Below are positions 15,497 to 25,600 of a DNA stretch of 64,000 nucleotides, piece after piece. This stretch comes from an uncultured Muribaculaceae bacterium (GTDB lineage: Bacteria > Bacteroidota > Bacteroidia > Bacteroidales > Muribaculaceae), in NCBI GenBank assembly GCA_958436175.1, contig CAUBJF010000008.1, positions 1 to 64,000 on the forward strand. Reading direction: 5' to 3'. The translations under genes and the position numbers were made by a program. Position 1 is the stretch's first letter. Each line of letters begins with the position of its first letter. Under the pieces are notes generated by a model, which made no database searches, was not told where the DNA came from, and saw nothing but the letters and a program-made list of their open reading frames with translations.

Positions 15497-18400
15497 ATGA
15501 ACACTTTAAAAAAATTGCTGATTCCGGTGCTCCTCCTGTCAGGCATCTTCACGAACGCCTCCGCGAAGGACATAGACCCCGAAAGCACCTACGAAATCCG
15601 CACCATGGCAGGCCTCGCCCTCGACAATCAGGACAGCCGTGCCGCCGAATCCCAGATTTTCATAACCACACCCGAGAAAGGCCGCGAATCACAGGTTTGG
15701 CAGTTCGTGCCCGTAGGCGACGGATATTACTGCATCGTCGGCCCGAAATACGGCATGGCCATCGACTGTAGCGGCCAGGGAGCAAAGGACTGCGCCGTGA
15801 TTCAGTGGATGATCGACCCGACCAACAACAACGTACGCTGGAAAGCCACCCAGCAGCCCAACGGCAGCTGGGTATTTACCAACGCCTCCACTGGCTATAA
15901 CCTCGGATATTCCGGGGCTGGCCTCGTAGGCGAACCAGCATTCCAGCTCAAGCCCGACGCTTCGAAGCAGAACCAGCAGTGGAAGCTCATACCCTCCGAT
16001 GTCAAAATCAAGATGTCGGCGCTGAAGACTTCCAGCACGAACGACTGGGAGAACGAGCGCATCATCGGCATCAACAAGGAACCGGGTCACGCCACCATGA
16101 TCCCCTTCGCCAACACTTTGGAGATGAAGGCCGACCCCGCCTACCGCAAACCATGGGAGCGTACCAACTCGAGCCGCTACATGCTCCTCAACGGCAAATG
16201 GAAATTCAACTGGGTCAAAGCCCCCGAGGAACGTCCCGTCAATTTCTACAAACCGAACTACGATGTCAGCAAGTGGGACGAGATAACAGTACCCTCCAAC
16301 TGGGAGATGCACGGCTACGGCACCCCCATCTACACCAACATAACCTACCCCTTCCGCAACAATCCTCCCTTCATACAGTCGCAGAACGGCTATACCCTCA
16401 CCGAGGAGCCTAACGCCGTCGGTTCGTACCGCCGCGACTTCACCCTCCCGGCCGACTGGAAGGACAAAGAGATATTCATCAACTTCAACGGTGTCTACTC
16501 CGCCTTCTATCTCTGGATCAACGGCAAGAAGGTAGGCTACAGCCAGGGCGCCAACAACGATGCCATCTTCGACATCACCAAATACGTCCGTCCCGGCAAG
16601 AACACCGTCGCTGTCGAAGTATACCGCTGGTCGGACGGCAGCTACCTCGAAGACCAGGACATGTTCCGTCTCAGCGGCATTCACCGCGACGTTTTCCTCA
16701 CGGCACGACCCAAGGTGCAGATGCGTGATGTCTACCTCACTTCCGACATCAACGACAGCTTCGACCACGCCAAGCTCAACGTGACCGCCAAAATCGACAA
16801 CCGCAGCGGCAAGACAGGCAACGGTGCTGTCCGCGTCAGGGTTCTCGACGACAAGGGCAACAAGGTCGGCGAATTCACCGAAAATTTCAGCAAGCTCGCC
16901 CCCGGCAAAGAAATAGAGGCCAAGGGCACGATGGATATCGACCGTCCTGCTCTCTGGACAGCTGAAACACCGAACCTCTACACCGTCGACTTCGAACTCC
17001 TCGACGACAAGGGCAACGTCACCGAAGCCACAACGCAGCAGTACGGCCTCCGTCGCATCGAAATCATCAACAAGAAAGTCTACGTCAACGGCAAGCAGAC
17101 ACTTTTCAAGGGTGCCGACCGCCACGACACCCACCCCCAGCTCGGCAAGGCGATACCCGTCGAGAGCATGATCGAGGACATCGTGCTGTTCAAACGCAAC
17201 AACCTCAACACCGTCCGCACCTCGCACTACCCCAACGACCCCAAGATGTACGCCCTCTACGACTACTACGGGCTCTACGTCATGGACGAAGCCGACCAGG
17301 AATGTCACGGCAACATGTCGCTGACCAACAACCCCTCGTGGACAGATGCCTTCGTGGACCGCGCCGTGCGCATGGTCGAGCGCGACAAGAACCATCCTTC
17401 GGTAATATTCTGGTCGCTCGGCAACGAATCGGGCGGCGGAATCAATGCCGAAGCCGAATATAACGCAGCAAAGGCCATCGACAAGCGCTACATCCACTAC
17501 GAAGGCATGAACAGCATCGCCGACATGGACTCGCGCATGTACCCTTCTATTGAAAGCATGATCGAAACCGACCGCCAGGACACCGACAAGCCCTTCTTCC
17601 TCTGCGAATACGCCCACGCAATGGGCAACGCCATCGGCAACCTCGACGAGTACTGGGACTACATCGAGAACAACTCCGAACGTATGATAGGCGGATGCAT
17701 CTGGGACTGGGTGGACCAGGGCCTCAACATGCAGGGACGACCCGAGAACGAATACTACTTCGGCGCCTCCTTCGGCGACTATCCCAACTCGAACCACTTC
17801 TGCTGCAACGGTATCGTAACTCCCGACCGCCGCGAGACCCCCAAGCTCGCCGAAGTGAAGAAAGTATATCAGTACGTAGGTTTCGCAATGCCCGGGGCCG
17901 ACAAGCTCAGCCTTAAGAACAAGTACATAGCCCTCGACCTGGGCGACTTCGACCTCGCCTACAAGGTTCGCCGCGACGGCAGCGTCGTAGAGGAAGGCGT
18001 AGTGTCCATACCTGCAACGGCTCCCGGCGAGACAGCCACCATCGCAGCTCCCTTCAAAGGCAGCTACGGCGACGACAAGGGCGAATGTTTCGTGACCTAC
18101 GAAGTACGCCTGCGCAAACCCACCACGTGGGCACCCGCCGGACACGTCCTTGCTTCCGAGCAGTTCGCCCTCAACAACTATGAGAACAAGCCAGCAGCCC
18201 TCGCCGATGCCGACATGAAGCCCGTCAAGGCCATCACCGAGAACCAGGACTACCTGCGCATGACCGGCGACGACTTCCGCGCATCCTTCGACATGAGGAC
18301 AGGACGCATGACCAGCCTCCGCTACGGCGACCGCGAGATGCTCCACGCCCTCAAAGGCCCGCGCTTCACCTGGTACCGCAGCATCGACAACAACCCCAAG

Positions 18401-19063
18401 GACTGGGTCGAGACACCCGTCGAACTCAAAAAATTCGAATGGAAACAGTCGGCCGACGGCAAGACCGTGACCGTGACAACCGCCCTCGAAGCCACCGTCG
18501 GCGACGTGAAAGTGCCTCATAACGTGAAATACACCATCCACGGCAACGGCGCAGTCGATGTCGATGCCGACTTCACACCCTCCGAAGGCTCCGACCTCCC
18601 GATGCTCTCGCTCCAGTCGATGCTCAACCCGGCACTCGAAAACCTCGAATGGTATGGCCGCGGACCCATCGAGAACTATCAGGACCGCAAGAACGCAGCC
18701 TATGTGGGCCGCTACCGCAGCACCGTCAACGACATGCGCGAATACTATGTCCGCGCACAGAGCATGGGCGGACGCACCGACACACGCTGGCTCACCCTCA
18801 CCGACAACAATGGCAAGGGCGTGAAGATCACCCCCGACGGCACCCTCGATTTCTCTGCCCTGCACTACACCGACCCCGAACTCTGGGAAGTGAAGTACGG
18901 GCATGACCTCGACAACGTATACCGTCCCGAAATCGTGCTCAACCTCGAATGTGCCGAGCGCGGCCTCGGCAACGCAAGCTGCGGCCCGGGCCCGCGTCCG
19001 AAATACAAAATTGAAGGTGGGAAAAACTACGGATATTCCTTCCGCATAGAGCCCCTGAAATAA
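15497..19063 (+). CDS. GH2 beta-galactosidase with N-terminal ricin-like domain
   Basis: Secreted glycoside hydrolase of 1188 residues that should release terminal beta-galactosyl residues. A signal peptide (1-23, ending in ASA) precedes a ricin-type beta-trefoil of about 140 residues (repeated QxW-like strips: SQVWQFV, NQQWKLI). Then come the GH2 sugar-binding (WEMHGYGTPIYTN), immunoglobulin-like and TIM-barrel domains. The acid/base is E644 in GNESGG and the nucleophile E704 in CEYAHAMGN. A LacZ-type small beta domain (Bgal_small_N) closes the protein, with the Trp/Gly-rich NLEWYGRGP and DTRWLTL segments. The extra ricin domain suggests binding to host or dietary glycans. It is monocistronic and convergent with the MBL gene. 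Confidence 0.95.
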   Translation: MNTLKKLLIPVLLLSGIFTNASAKDIDPESTYEIRTMAGLALDNQDSRAAESQIFITTPEKGRESQVWQFVPVGDGYYCIVGPKYGMAIDCSGQGAKDCAVIQWMIDPTNNNVRWKATQQPNGSWVFTNASTGYNLGYSGAGLVGEPAFQLKPDASKQNQQWKLIPSDVKIKMSALKTSSTNDWENERIIGINKEPGHATMIPFANTLEMKADPAYRKPWERTNSSRYMLLNGKWKFNWVKAPEERPVNFYKPNYDVSKWDEITVPSNWEMHGYGTPIYTNITYPFRNNPPFIQSQNGYTLTEEPNAVGSYRRDFTLPADWKDKEIFINFNGVYSAFYLWINGKKVGYSQGANNDAIFDITKYVRPGKNTVAVEVYRWSDGSYLEDQDMFRLSGIHRDVFLTARPKVQMRDVYLTSDINDSFDHAKLNVTAKIDNRSGKTGNGAVRVRVLDDKGNKVGEFTENFSKLAPGKEIEAKGTMDIDRPALWTAETPNLYTVDFELLDDKGNVTEATTQQYGLRRIEIINKKVYVNGKQTLFKGADRHDTHPQLGKAIPVESMIEDIVLFKRNNLNTVRTSHYPNDPKMYALYDYYGLYVMDEADQECHGNMSLTNNPSWTDAFVDRAVRMVERDKNHPSVIFWSLGNESGGGINAEAEYNAAKAIDKRYIHYEGMNSIADMDSRMYPSIESMIETDRQDTDKPFFLCEYAHAMGNAIGNLDEYWDYIENNSERMIGGCIWDWVDQGLNMQGRPENEYYFGASFGDYPNSNHFCCNGIVTPDRRETPKLAEVKKVYQYVGFAMPGADKLSLKNKYIALDLGDFDLAYKVRRDGSVVEEGVVSIPATAPGETATIAAPFKGSYGDDKGECFVTYEVRLRKPTTWAPAGHVLASEQFALNNYENKPAALADADMKPVKAITENQDYLRMTGDDFRASFDMRTGRMTSLRYGDREMLHALKGPRFTWYRSIDNNPKDWVETPVELKKFEWKQSADGKTVTVTTALEATVGDVKVPHNVKYTIHGNGAVDVDADFTPSEGSDLPMLSLQSMLNPALENLEWYGRGPIENYQDRKNAAYVGRYRSTVNDMREYYVRAQSMGGRTDTRWLTLTDNNGKGVKITPDGTLDFSALHYTDPELWEVKYGHDLDNVYRPEIVLNLECAERGLGNASCGPGPRPKYKIEGGKNYGYSFRIEPLK

Positions 19064-19066
19064 GGC

Positions 19067-20032
19067 TTACCTGAGCACCACGAGCGGCGACGATTCCGTT
19101 CGTGACAGCACCGAAAGAAACAGTCTGCTTTCCCCCGTGTCGGCATCAGATGCGGGGGAAACTTTTATACCGGCCTCCTCGAGGGCGGTGCGCACGGTCG
19201 AGAGAGCTATCTGCGGCGTGTTGTTGTCCTGGCTCAGGTGGCAGAGGAAGACGCGGTGCAGCTCCGTGGTCCTGGCCACAGAGGCCAGATAGCGTGCCGT
19301 GTCGGCATTGTCGAGGTGTCCTGTCGTCGATACGATGCGTGCCTTGAGGTGCACCGGGTAGCGTCCCTTGCGCAGCATCTCGGCATCGTAGTTGGCCTCT
19401 ATCATGAGGTTCGACGTGCGGCGGATGTAGTAGTCGGCGCGCGAAGTCACCGTGCCCGTGTCGGTGCATATCACCATGCCCGTGCCAAGGCCCTCGATGG
19501 CGAAACCGACATTGTCGGTGCCGTCGTGGCTCGTCTCGAAGGGTGTGATGGTGAAAGGCCCTATCCTGAAGGGGAATTCCTTGTAGACGGGCACATGATA
19601 GTCCTTGATGCGGCGGCTCATGCTGTGGCGGCGCAGCAGGCCGGCCATAGCCTTGGGCGTGGCGTAGAGGTGCATGTCGCGGAAGCGGCGCAGTATGGCG
19701 TAGGCATATCGGACGTGATCGCCGTGGTCGTGCGTGAGGAGGATGCCGGTAATGGTGTTGGGGTCGATGGAGTTGGCGGCAAGCTCGGCCATCACCTTAT
19801 TGTTGTCGACTCCGGCATCGACGAGGATGCCGCAGGAAGGTGTGCCGATATACGAGCAGTTGCCGCTGGAGCCGCTGCCGAAGGACATGAATCGCAACTG
19901 TTCGGGCTTGGCAAGCTCTTCGTCGCCGAGAGGACGGAGCGCGGCAGCTTCGTCGTCAGTCCCTATGTCGAAAAGGCCCGGGTGATTGTTCCAGTATATT
20001 TCCTGATTTCGTTTCTGACGTCGGCGGCTCAT
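19067..20032 (-). CDS. MBL-fold metallo-hydrolase (YycJ/WalJ-like)
   Basis: Cytoplasmic metal-dependent hydrolase of 321 residues. The metal-binding motif THDHGDH, an upstream GSSGNCSYI segment, a Asp in CTDTGTV and a late His in CHLSQDNN fit the YycJ/WalJ group, for which 5'-3' exonuclease or repair roles have been proposed. I start at MSRRRQKRN, whose ATG overlaps the upstream methylase stop by 4 bases; a longer frame is open upstream but would overlap that gene by over 100 bases. Confidence 0.85.
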   Translation of the reverse strand: MSRRRQKRNQEIYWNNHPGLFDIGTDDEAAALRPLGDEELAKPEQLRFMSFGSGSSGNCSYIGTPSCGILVDAGVDNNKVMAELAANSIDPNTITGILLTHDHGDHVRYAYAILRRFRDMHLYATPKAMAGLLRRHSMSRRIKDYHVPVYKEFPFRIGPFTITPFETSHDGTDNVGFAIEGLGTGMVICTDTGTVTSRADYYIRRTSNLMIEANYDAEMLRKGRYPVHLKARIVSTTGHLDNADTARYLASVARTTELHRVFLCHLSQDNNTPQIALSTVRTALEEAGIKVSPASDADTGESRLFLSVLSRTESSPLVVLR

Positions 20033-20736
20033 AGATACAGCAGAAATATCGCCGGGCGACGCGAATAATCGTATTTCTCGGTGCGCCACTGTCTCAGCGG
20101 CATGGTTCTTATTGACTGCCCCGGGCCGGTGATATCTGCGGCCACGCATAGCAGGAGCGAGGGATCCATAGATGCGGCAAGCTCCGCGATGAGCTTGTTG
20201 TTGCGGTATGGTGTCTCGATGAATATCTGTGTCTGGCGCTTGCGGCGTATGTCGCGCTCCATGTCGCGGAAGGCGGCAGTGCGCCGCTCGCCCTTGACGG
20301 GCAGATAGCCATGGAAGACGAAGCTCTGGCCGTTGAAACCGGAGCCCATCAACCCCATCAGTATGCTCGAGGGCCCGACGAGGGGCACCACCTCGATACC
20401 GCGACGCTGAGCGGCGGCCACGAGGTCGGCTCCGGGGTCGGCGACAGCTGGGCAGCCGGCCTCGCTGACTACGCCTATGTCATGGCCTTCCTTCGCGGGG
20501 GCGAGCATGGCGTCGACCTCCTCGGGGGGCGTGTGCTCGTTGAGGATGTCGAAATGAAGGCTGTCGATATCTATGCCGCGGTCGCAGGCCTTCAGGAAGC
20601 GACGCGCCGTGCGCAGCTCCTCGACCACGAAATAGCGTATCGTGGCTATAAGGGAGATATTGCGTGCCGGAAGGACTTCCGAGACATCGACGGGAGCCAG
20701 TAGCGACGGGAACAGATATAGCTTGCCGTAATCCAT
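20029..20736 (-). CDS. SAM-dependent methyltransferase, RsmI/tetrapyrrole-methylase family
   Basis: A 235-residue protein of the tetrapyrrole (corrin/porphyrin) methylase fold, closest in features to RsmI, the 16S rRNA 2'-O-methyltransferase for C1402. Visible motifs are VVSEAGCPAVADPG, VPLVGPSSILMGLMGSG and FHGYLPVKG...RR, which mark the SAM and substrate pockets. The N-terminal GNLGD motif of true RsmI is missing, so this is probably an RsmI paralogue typical of Bacteroidetes. Translationally coupled to the MBL gene. Confidence 0.85.
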   Translation of the reverse strand: MDYGKLYLFPSLLAPVDVSEVLPARNISLIATIRYFVVEELRTARRFLKACDRGIDIDSLHFDILNEHTPPEEVDAMLAPAKEGHDIGVVSEAGCPAVADPGADLVAAAQRRGIEVVPLVGPSSILMGLMGSGFNGQSFVFHGYLPVKGERRTAAFRDMERDIRRKRQTQIFIETPYRNNKLIAELAASMDPSLLLCVAADITGPGQSIRTMPLRQWRTEKYDYSRRPAIFLLYL

Positions 20737-20769
20737 ACGGCTACAAATTTACGAATAAATCGTGACTTT

Positions 20770-21042
20770 TCAGCGTTTTTTGGCGCGGTCGTTGTGTATT
20801 TTGATGCCGAAGATGATCACCGAACATATCGTCGTGATGACATTGGTGATTACTAGGGGCCAGTTTTCGAGCGCTATGCCCTGGATGACGAAGAATATGC
20901 TGCCCAGGCCGAGCATGCAGAATGTCGGGAGGGCGATACCGTCGGTGTTGCGCGTGCGTATGGTGGCTATTGCCTGCGGCAGATAGCCCAAGACCATACA
21001 TACGGAGGCCGTGTAGCCTACGATTGTAATGAAGAGATTCAT
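20770..21042 (-). CDS. SemiSWEET-type small sugar transporter
   Basis: A 90-residue membrane protein with three predicted helices and the PQ-loop motif GYLPQ (Pro22-Gln23) in the first. This is the single triple-helix unit of bacterial SemiSWEETs, which dimerise to form a sugar uniporter. The end is a basic cytoplasmic tail (IHNDRAKKR). It lies 33 bases upstream of the RsmI-like gene on the same strand. The substrate cannot be deduced. Confidence 0.88.
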   Translation of the reverse strand: MNLFITIVGYTASVCMVLGYLPQAIATIRTRNTDGIALPTFCMLGLGSIFFVIQGIALENWPLVITNVITTICSVIIFGIKIHNDRAKKR

Positions 21043-21143
21043 AGTCCCGGGAGCTTGGGACAGTCAATCCGGCAGCCCGGCCTCTTGCAGCCCGACTGCC
21101 GGATGTCTGTCAATGTTAGTTATGTATGTGTTCTATGTATTGC

Positions 21144-22283
21144 TTATTTGTTGCCTTCCTCGAGGGTGCAGATGCTGACACGGTTCCAGGATTCTTCGTC
21201 GAACATCTCGCCTATGCCTTCGCCTTCGGCCACGATACGCGATTCGGCGATACCGTATTTCTTGACAAGTGCATTCTTGACGGCTTCGGCTCGGTTCTTG
21301 GCGAGCTTGATGTTGAAGTCGTAGTTACCGTCCTTGGAGGCGTAACCCTTGATGACGACTTTCGATGTGGGATGGCTCTTCATGTAGTCGGCTATCATGG
21401 TCACGTTAGGCATCTGGTCGGCGGTGATGGTGTGCGAGCCGATGCGGAAGAATACGAAACGTACGCTGTTGTACTTGTTGTCGACTTCCTTGATCACTTG
21501 TGGAGCCCTGTTCTGGCAGGCTTTCAGCTCGGCTTCGAGAGCCTGGTTGCGGGCCTGGAGTTCGTTGGCCGACGCTGTCGAGGCATTGAGCTCGTCGCGC
21601 AGGGCATTGATCTGACCGTTGAGATTGTCGACTTCGGCCTGGTTGTAAGGCTGTACGCAGGTGAAGCCGTCGCCGAAGCGGTAGCTGACACCGGCAAGGA
21701 GGTTGAAGGTGGCGTTGTTGATGTTGAAGCCTACATTGCTGTTCTCGAAGTCGCCGCCCATGTTCCATGCCACGCTCGGTTTGAGCGACAGGGTGACATG
21801 TTCCGATACGTTGAAGTTGAAGTTGAGACCGGCCTTGGTCGAGAAATAGTTCCAGTCGGGAACGCCGCCTGTCTGGTAGTAGTGACCCCATCCGGCGCCT
21901 ACGAGGGCTTCGATGGAGAAGGGACGACGGGCGCATTGGTAGCCTCCGAAGAGGTTGAAGAGGTCGACAGTACCGTAGACTCCGACATAGGAGTTATCGA
22001 ACGCTGTCTTGCTGTGGACCATGTTCTTCCACGACGATGTGTTGACTCCGAAGAGACCTTCGACACCGGCCCCGAAGGTCGGCGTTATCTGTTTCCGGAT
22101 ATCGAGGCCGGCGGCTCCTCGCATGGAACCGAAGAAGGCCTGTCCGTGGAGGGGCGTGGTCACGCCACCGTCGAGTCCGATAGATACATTGTCGAAGAGT
22201 TTGGGCTGCTGGATATCCTGAGCGGCAGCGATTGCCGTGCCGGTCAATGCTATGACGACGGCAGCTAGAATGTTCTTTTTCAT
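21144..22283 (-). CDS. OmpA-family outer membrane protein
   Basis: A 379-residue protein: signal peptide (1-21), N-terminal eight-strand-type beta-barrel (about 25-215), a coiled-coil linker (NQAEVDNLNGQINALRDELNASTASANELQ...), and a C-terminal OmpA domain (about 270-375) that binds peptidoglycan, with the family pattern VVIKGYASKDGNYDFNIKLAKNRAEAV. I start at MKKNILAAV; the longer frame precedes the promoter. A canonical promoter lies 33 bases upstream. Such proteins anchor the outer membrane to the cell wall and are usually abundant. Confidence 0.93.
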   Translation of the reverse strand: MKKNILAAVVIALTGTAIAAAQDIQQPKLFDNVSIGLDGGVTTPLHGQAFFGSMRGAAGLDIRKQITPTFGAGVEGLFGVNTSSWKNMVHSKTAFDNSYVGVYGTVDLFNLFGGYQCARRPFSIEALVGAGWGHYYQTGGVPDWNYFSTKAGLNFNFNVSEHVTLSLKPSVAWNMGGDFENSNVGFNINNATFNLLAGVSYRFGDGFTCVQPYNQAEVDNLNGQINALRDELNASTASANELQARNQALEAELKACQNRAPQVIKEVDNKYNSVRFVFFRIGSHTITADQMPNVTMIADYMKSHPTSKVVIKGYASKDGNYDFNIKLAKNRAEAVKNALVKKYGIAESRIVAEGEGIGEMFDEESWNRVSICTLEEGNK

Positions 22284-22315
22284 AAACAATTGATACGTTT
22301 TTGTAGATTGTCCTG

Positions 22316-22346
22316 CAAAGGTAGGCTGCGGGATGAATTTTTCAAA
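22316..22346 (-). promoter_or_regulatory. promoter of the OmpA-family gene
   Basis: Minus strand: TTTG at 22346-22343, a 19-base spacer, then TACCTTTG at 22323-22316. A textbook Bacteroidetes -33/-7 pair, giving a leader of about 28 bases. Confidence 0.8.
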
Positions 22347-22549
22347 ATCGTTTAACAAATTTTACTTAAATAGCCTTTATTTTAGCTATCCTATATACAA
22401 GCATGACGGGCATGCGTTTACCTATACAACGCAAACCCGTCACAAAGGTTCGAAACCGGCCGCGACAGCCTTCTTCGGGAGGCAGTCCTCCCGGACTCAG
22501 GACAAAGGCTGCCGGGCTTCTCGGGGCTTGCCTCTGTTTGTCTTCAGTG

Positions 22550-22578
22550 CCGGAAATTTATTTCCGGTTATAAAGCAA
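22550..22578. repeat. variant copy of the dispersed palindromic repeat
   Basis: CCGGAAATTTATTTCCGG at 22550-22567, followed by a sequence similar to that following the other two copies (TATAAA.CAAAAGA). Reads in the opposite sense to those copies when aligned on the AGTG.CGGAAATTTATTTCCG side. See the copies at 30562 and 32711. Confidence 0.45.
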
Positions 22579-22608
22579 AAGAGGCTGCGCCGGATGGCAC
22601 AGCCTCTT
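22579..22608 (-). terminator. terminator of the large FN3/T9SS-type gene
   Basis: Arms AAGAGGCTG and CAGCCTCTT with a 12-base loop. On the minus strand a TTTTGCTTT run follows. It begins 21 bases after the stop at 22630. Confidence 0.8.
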
Positions 22609-22629
22609 GTCAGGGTTTATGGGGTTGGA

Positions 22630-25600
22630 TTATTTTACAATAACCTTTGCAACCTTTTCACCGGCCTTGACTACGTATACACCTGTCGAAACAGGAACCA
22701 CGGTCTTGGCAGTTCCTTCGGCAGCGAAGAGAACCTTGCCGTCGAGTGCGCTTACGGTTACTTCGACACCTTCAGCACCGAGGACAACGACGCTCTTGTC
22801 GGCAGTCGTGATAACGATGCCAGCATTGACGTCGGCGATGCCGGTCTTGGTGGTGACGGTTACGAATGCGGGCTTGCCTTCGCCACGGTCGAATACGGGA
22901 ACGACTGCATATTCGTGTTCACCGACTGTCGACTCTACGTCGAGATAAGCACATTCTTCAACGTTGTCAGCGATGAGTTCGCCGTCGCGGTAAACCTTGT
23001 AGCCGGCAATCGAGAGTTCGGCGGTTTCACCACCTGCGGGGGTGAAGGTCACGTCGTCGAGCATGAACATGAAGGAACCGGTAGCCACACTGTGGATAGC
23101 GAAGTACTTGGCACCTTCGGGGAGGTCGAAGCTGTATTCAGTCCATGTGTCGGGCACTGCGGAAACCATCGAGCCGCTGAGGACGGTGAAGTCTTCAACT
23201 TCGATGCCTGTAGTGCTGTAGCATACTTCGAATGCTTCGGGATACTGAGCGCTGTAGCTGCGTGCCCAGAAGGAGATTGTCTGAGCAGAGCCGAAGAGCT
23301 CGGGCGAGATAGCCCAGTCGCTTACAGTACCGTCGTCGTAGCGGAAGAGCGAGGCAAGATACTTGCTGCCGCTGTGAGCCTGGAAAGTCTGGTTGAATCC
23401 ATCGGCGGAAGCATCGAATACGAAGAAGGATGCTGTTGTTTCGCCGGGAGTGATACCGGGGATGTTAGAGCCCTGGAAGCCGCCTACTGCAGAACCGTCT
23501 TCATCGATGAATGTCCAGCCGTCATATTCCTTAGCCCAGGAGTCGCCGTCTTCGAAATCATATACGCCACCGGCGGCAGCAATTTCGAGGTCGGGTTCTT
23601 CCCAACGGAGGATGTTGCCGTTTTCAGCAGCTTCGCCGATGAGGTTCTTGACAGCGGGGAGCTTGGAAGCGATGGGTTCGGTAACGGCAGCTTCGGTTTC
23701 GTTGTTTTCACCATTCTGGTCAGCGTCGAATACTACGACAGCCTTGTAGGAAACAGGATCAACAGCTACGAGACCCATTTCCTGTTCGAAGGTGTAGTTG
23801 GCAGACTTGAATGCTTCGAGCTTCTCAACCTCCTGGGTAGCGGCTACTTCGCCGTTCTTGTAAAGTTCGATAGTGAAGTTTTCGGCATCCTTGCAACCTT
23901 CGTTGGCAACATTGACAGTCACATTGTATGTCTGGCCGAGTTCAGCCTTTTCGGGAGCGGAGATTTCCTGAGCAGCAAGGTCGTAGTCGAGCATGTCGGC
24001 AACCTTGAAGTCATCAAGCATTGTGTAGATGTAGTTCTTGCAGACAGCAACGACCTGGTACTGGATGGTCTTGCCTGCGAATGCGGTCAAAGGTACGGTA
24101 ACCTTGTTCCAGCCTTCGCCGCCGAATGCCTGACATTCTGTAGCAGGCAGGAGAACCTGGTACTGCTTGCCGAGCTCGCGTACGCTTACCTCGATTGTGT
24201 TGGGATCGTCACCAGCGATGTTGTAGGTGTAGAATGTCAGGGCGGGCTGATTGAGACCCTCTGTGCTGATCTTGCCGGAGAAGACAGCGACGCTGTAGTC
24301 AAGGTTGGCAGTCTTGATTCCGAGGAAGCCGTTGTCGCCGGTTACGGAAGTGAGGTCAGAGAACTGGGAGTCGGTATAAATCTGGGCTCCGTTGCCGGTG
24401 CCATTGAGGTTCTTGAGACCAAGGATATAGCCGTCGAGAGTACCGTCTGTGAAGTTCTGTACGTAGTCGGTGTAAGCGGGACCTACGGGGAGGAGACCGG
24501 TACCGAACCATTCTGTCTCGCCACCGTTGGTAGCGGCCTTGATAGCGAATTCAGCGAAGTCCTGAGGAGCTGTGGGAGCCTGGTAAACGACTTCGGCAGC
24601 TGTGATACCGATACCTTCCTTGAGGATGTCGCCTATAGTGCCGTCATCGTTGATAGCGGCAAGAGTATAGGTAACGTCGTCGGTTGTAAGGGTCTGGCCT
24701 GTTACAGTCTCGGAAACGGCATCCCAGCTTACGAGAACGGTACCGAGGGTAGCGGTCTCTTCCATGAGGACGTTGTTGTCCACAGACGAGAATGCGGGAG
24801 CTGTGAAGCCGATCTGTGTGCTTGCACCTGCGGGGAGACCTGCGCCGTGTTCATTGTAAGCGATTACTTCGTAGTAAGCGACACCAGTCTCGAGATTTTC
24901 GTCGGTGAATGCGAGAGCAGCACCGGCAGAGGGAGCTTCGAAGGTCTTGACGAGTTCGCCGTCGCGGGTAACTTCGATCTTAGTGAGAGCGTCGACTGCA
25001 TCGCCTGCCATATCAACGGAAGGAGCGATGAAGGAAACGGTAGCGTTGAGGACCTTGGTACCACCTACAACGGTGAGGTTTTCAACGGCAGCTGGACGCT
25101 TGACGCTGACACCTTCTTCAATAGCGAAGTTGGCGACAGAGAGACGGAGCTGGTCGGCATCGGAAACACCGTGGATACCGATGTAAACAGTCTGGTTTCT
25201 TTCGGAGATGATCCAGCCGCTGAGGTTGTGGAACTGGTTGCCGTTAAGAACGGTAACGGGGATGAGGGTATTGGTCATACCTTCTGCAGTAGCGGAAGCG
25301 CCGTAGCAGAGTTCGATCTTTTCAACGTAGGTAGTGCTGTTGCTCTTAGCATCGATAGATACGCGGTATGCCTTGCCGGCTTCGAGCTTGACAGCCTTGG
25401 AGATCATCCAGTCGTCCATAGCGAGGCTGCTGTTCCACTGTACGCTCCAGCCGTTGCTTGTGCTGTATGTCCAAGTCTTGCCGTCGGCGTTGGCATCAAG
25501 GATGGTCCAGAATGCAGCGTCGTCAGCGGAGTTGAGGGCGCAGGAGTAAGGAGGAATGATGTTGCCGAGAACGACTGCGTTCGAAACACCGGCTACGGAA

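Larger units (their letters stand above)
22284..22629. other. structured intergenic region
   Basis: Holds the OmpA promoter (22316-22346), a long imperfect hairpin (22404-22442: TGACGGG..TGCGTT with AACGCA..CCCGTCA), a second structure (22466-22511) in which CAGCCTT and AAGGCTG enclose CGGGAGG-CAGT-CCTCCCG, a palindrome CCGGAAATTTATTTCCGG (22550-22567), and the terminator of the upstream gene (22579-22608). The middle hairpins are unexplained. Confidence 0.5.

Noticed and set aside
15689..18904. A 1071-codon minus-strand frame
   Set aside because: Antisense shadow of the GH2 beta-galactosidase, whose catalytic motifs are clear on the plus strand.
19067..20149. Longer start for the MBL-fold protein
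   Set aside because: The 39 extra codons overlap the methylase gene and add no recognisable sequence. The ATG overlapping the methylase stop is the natural start.
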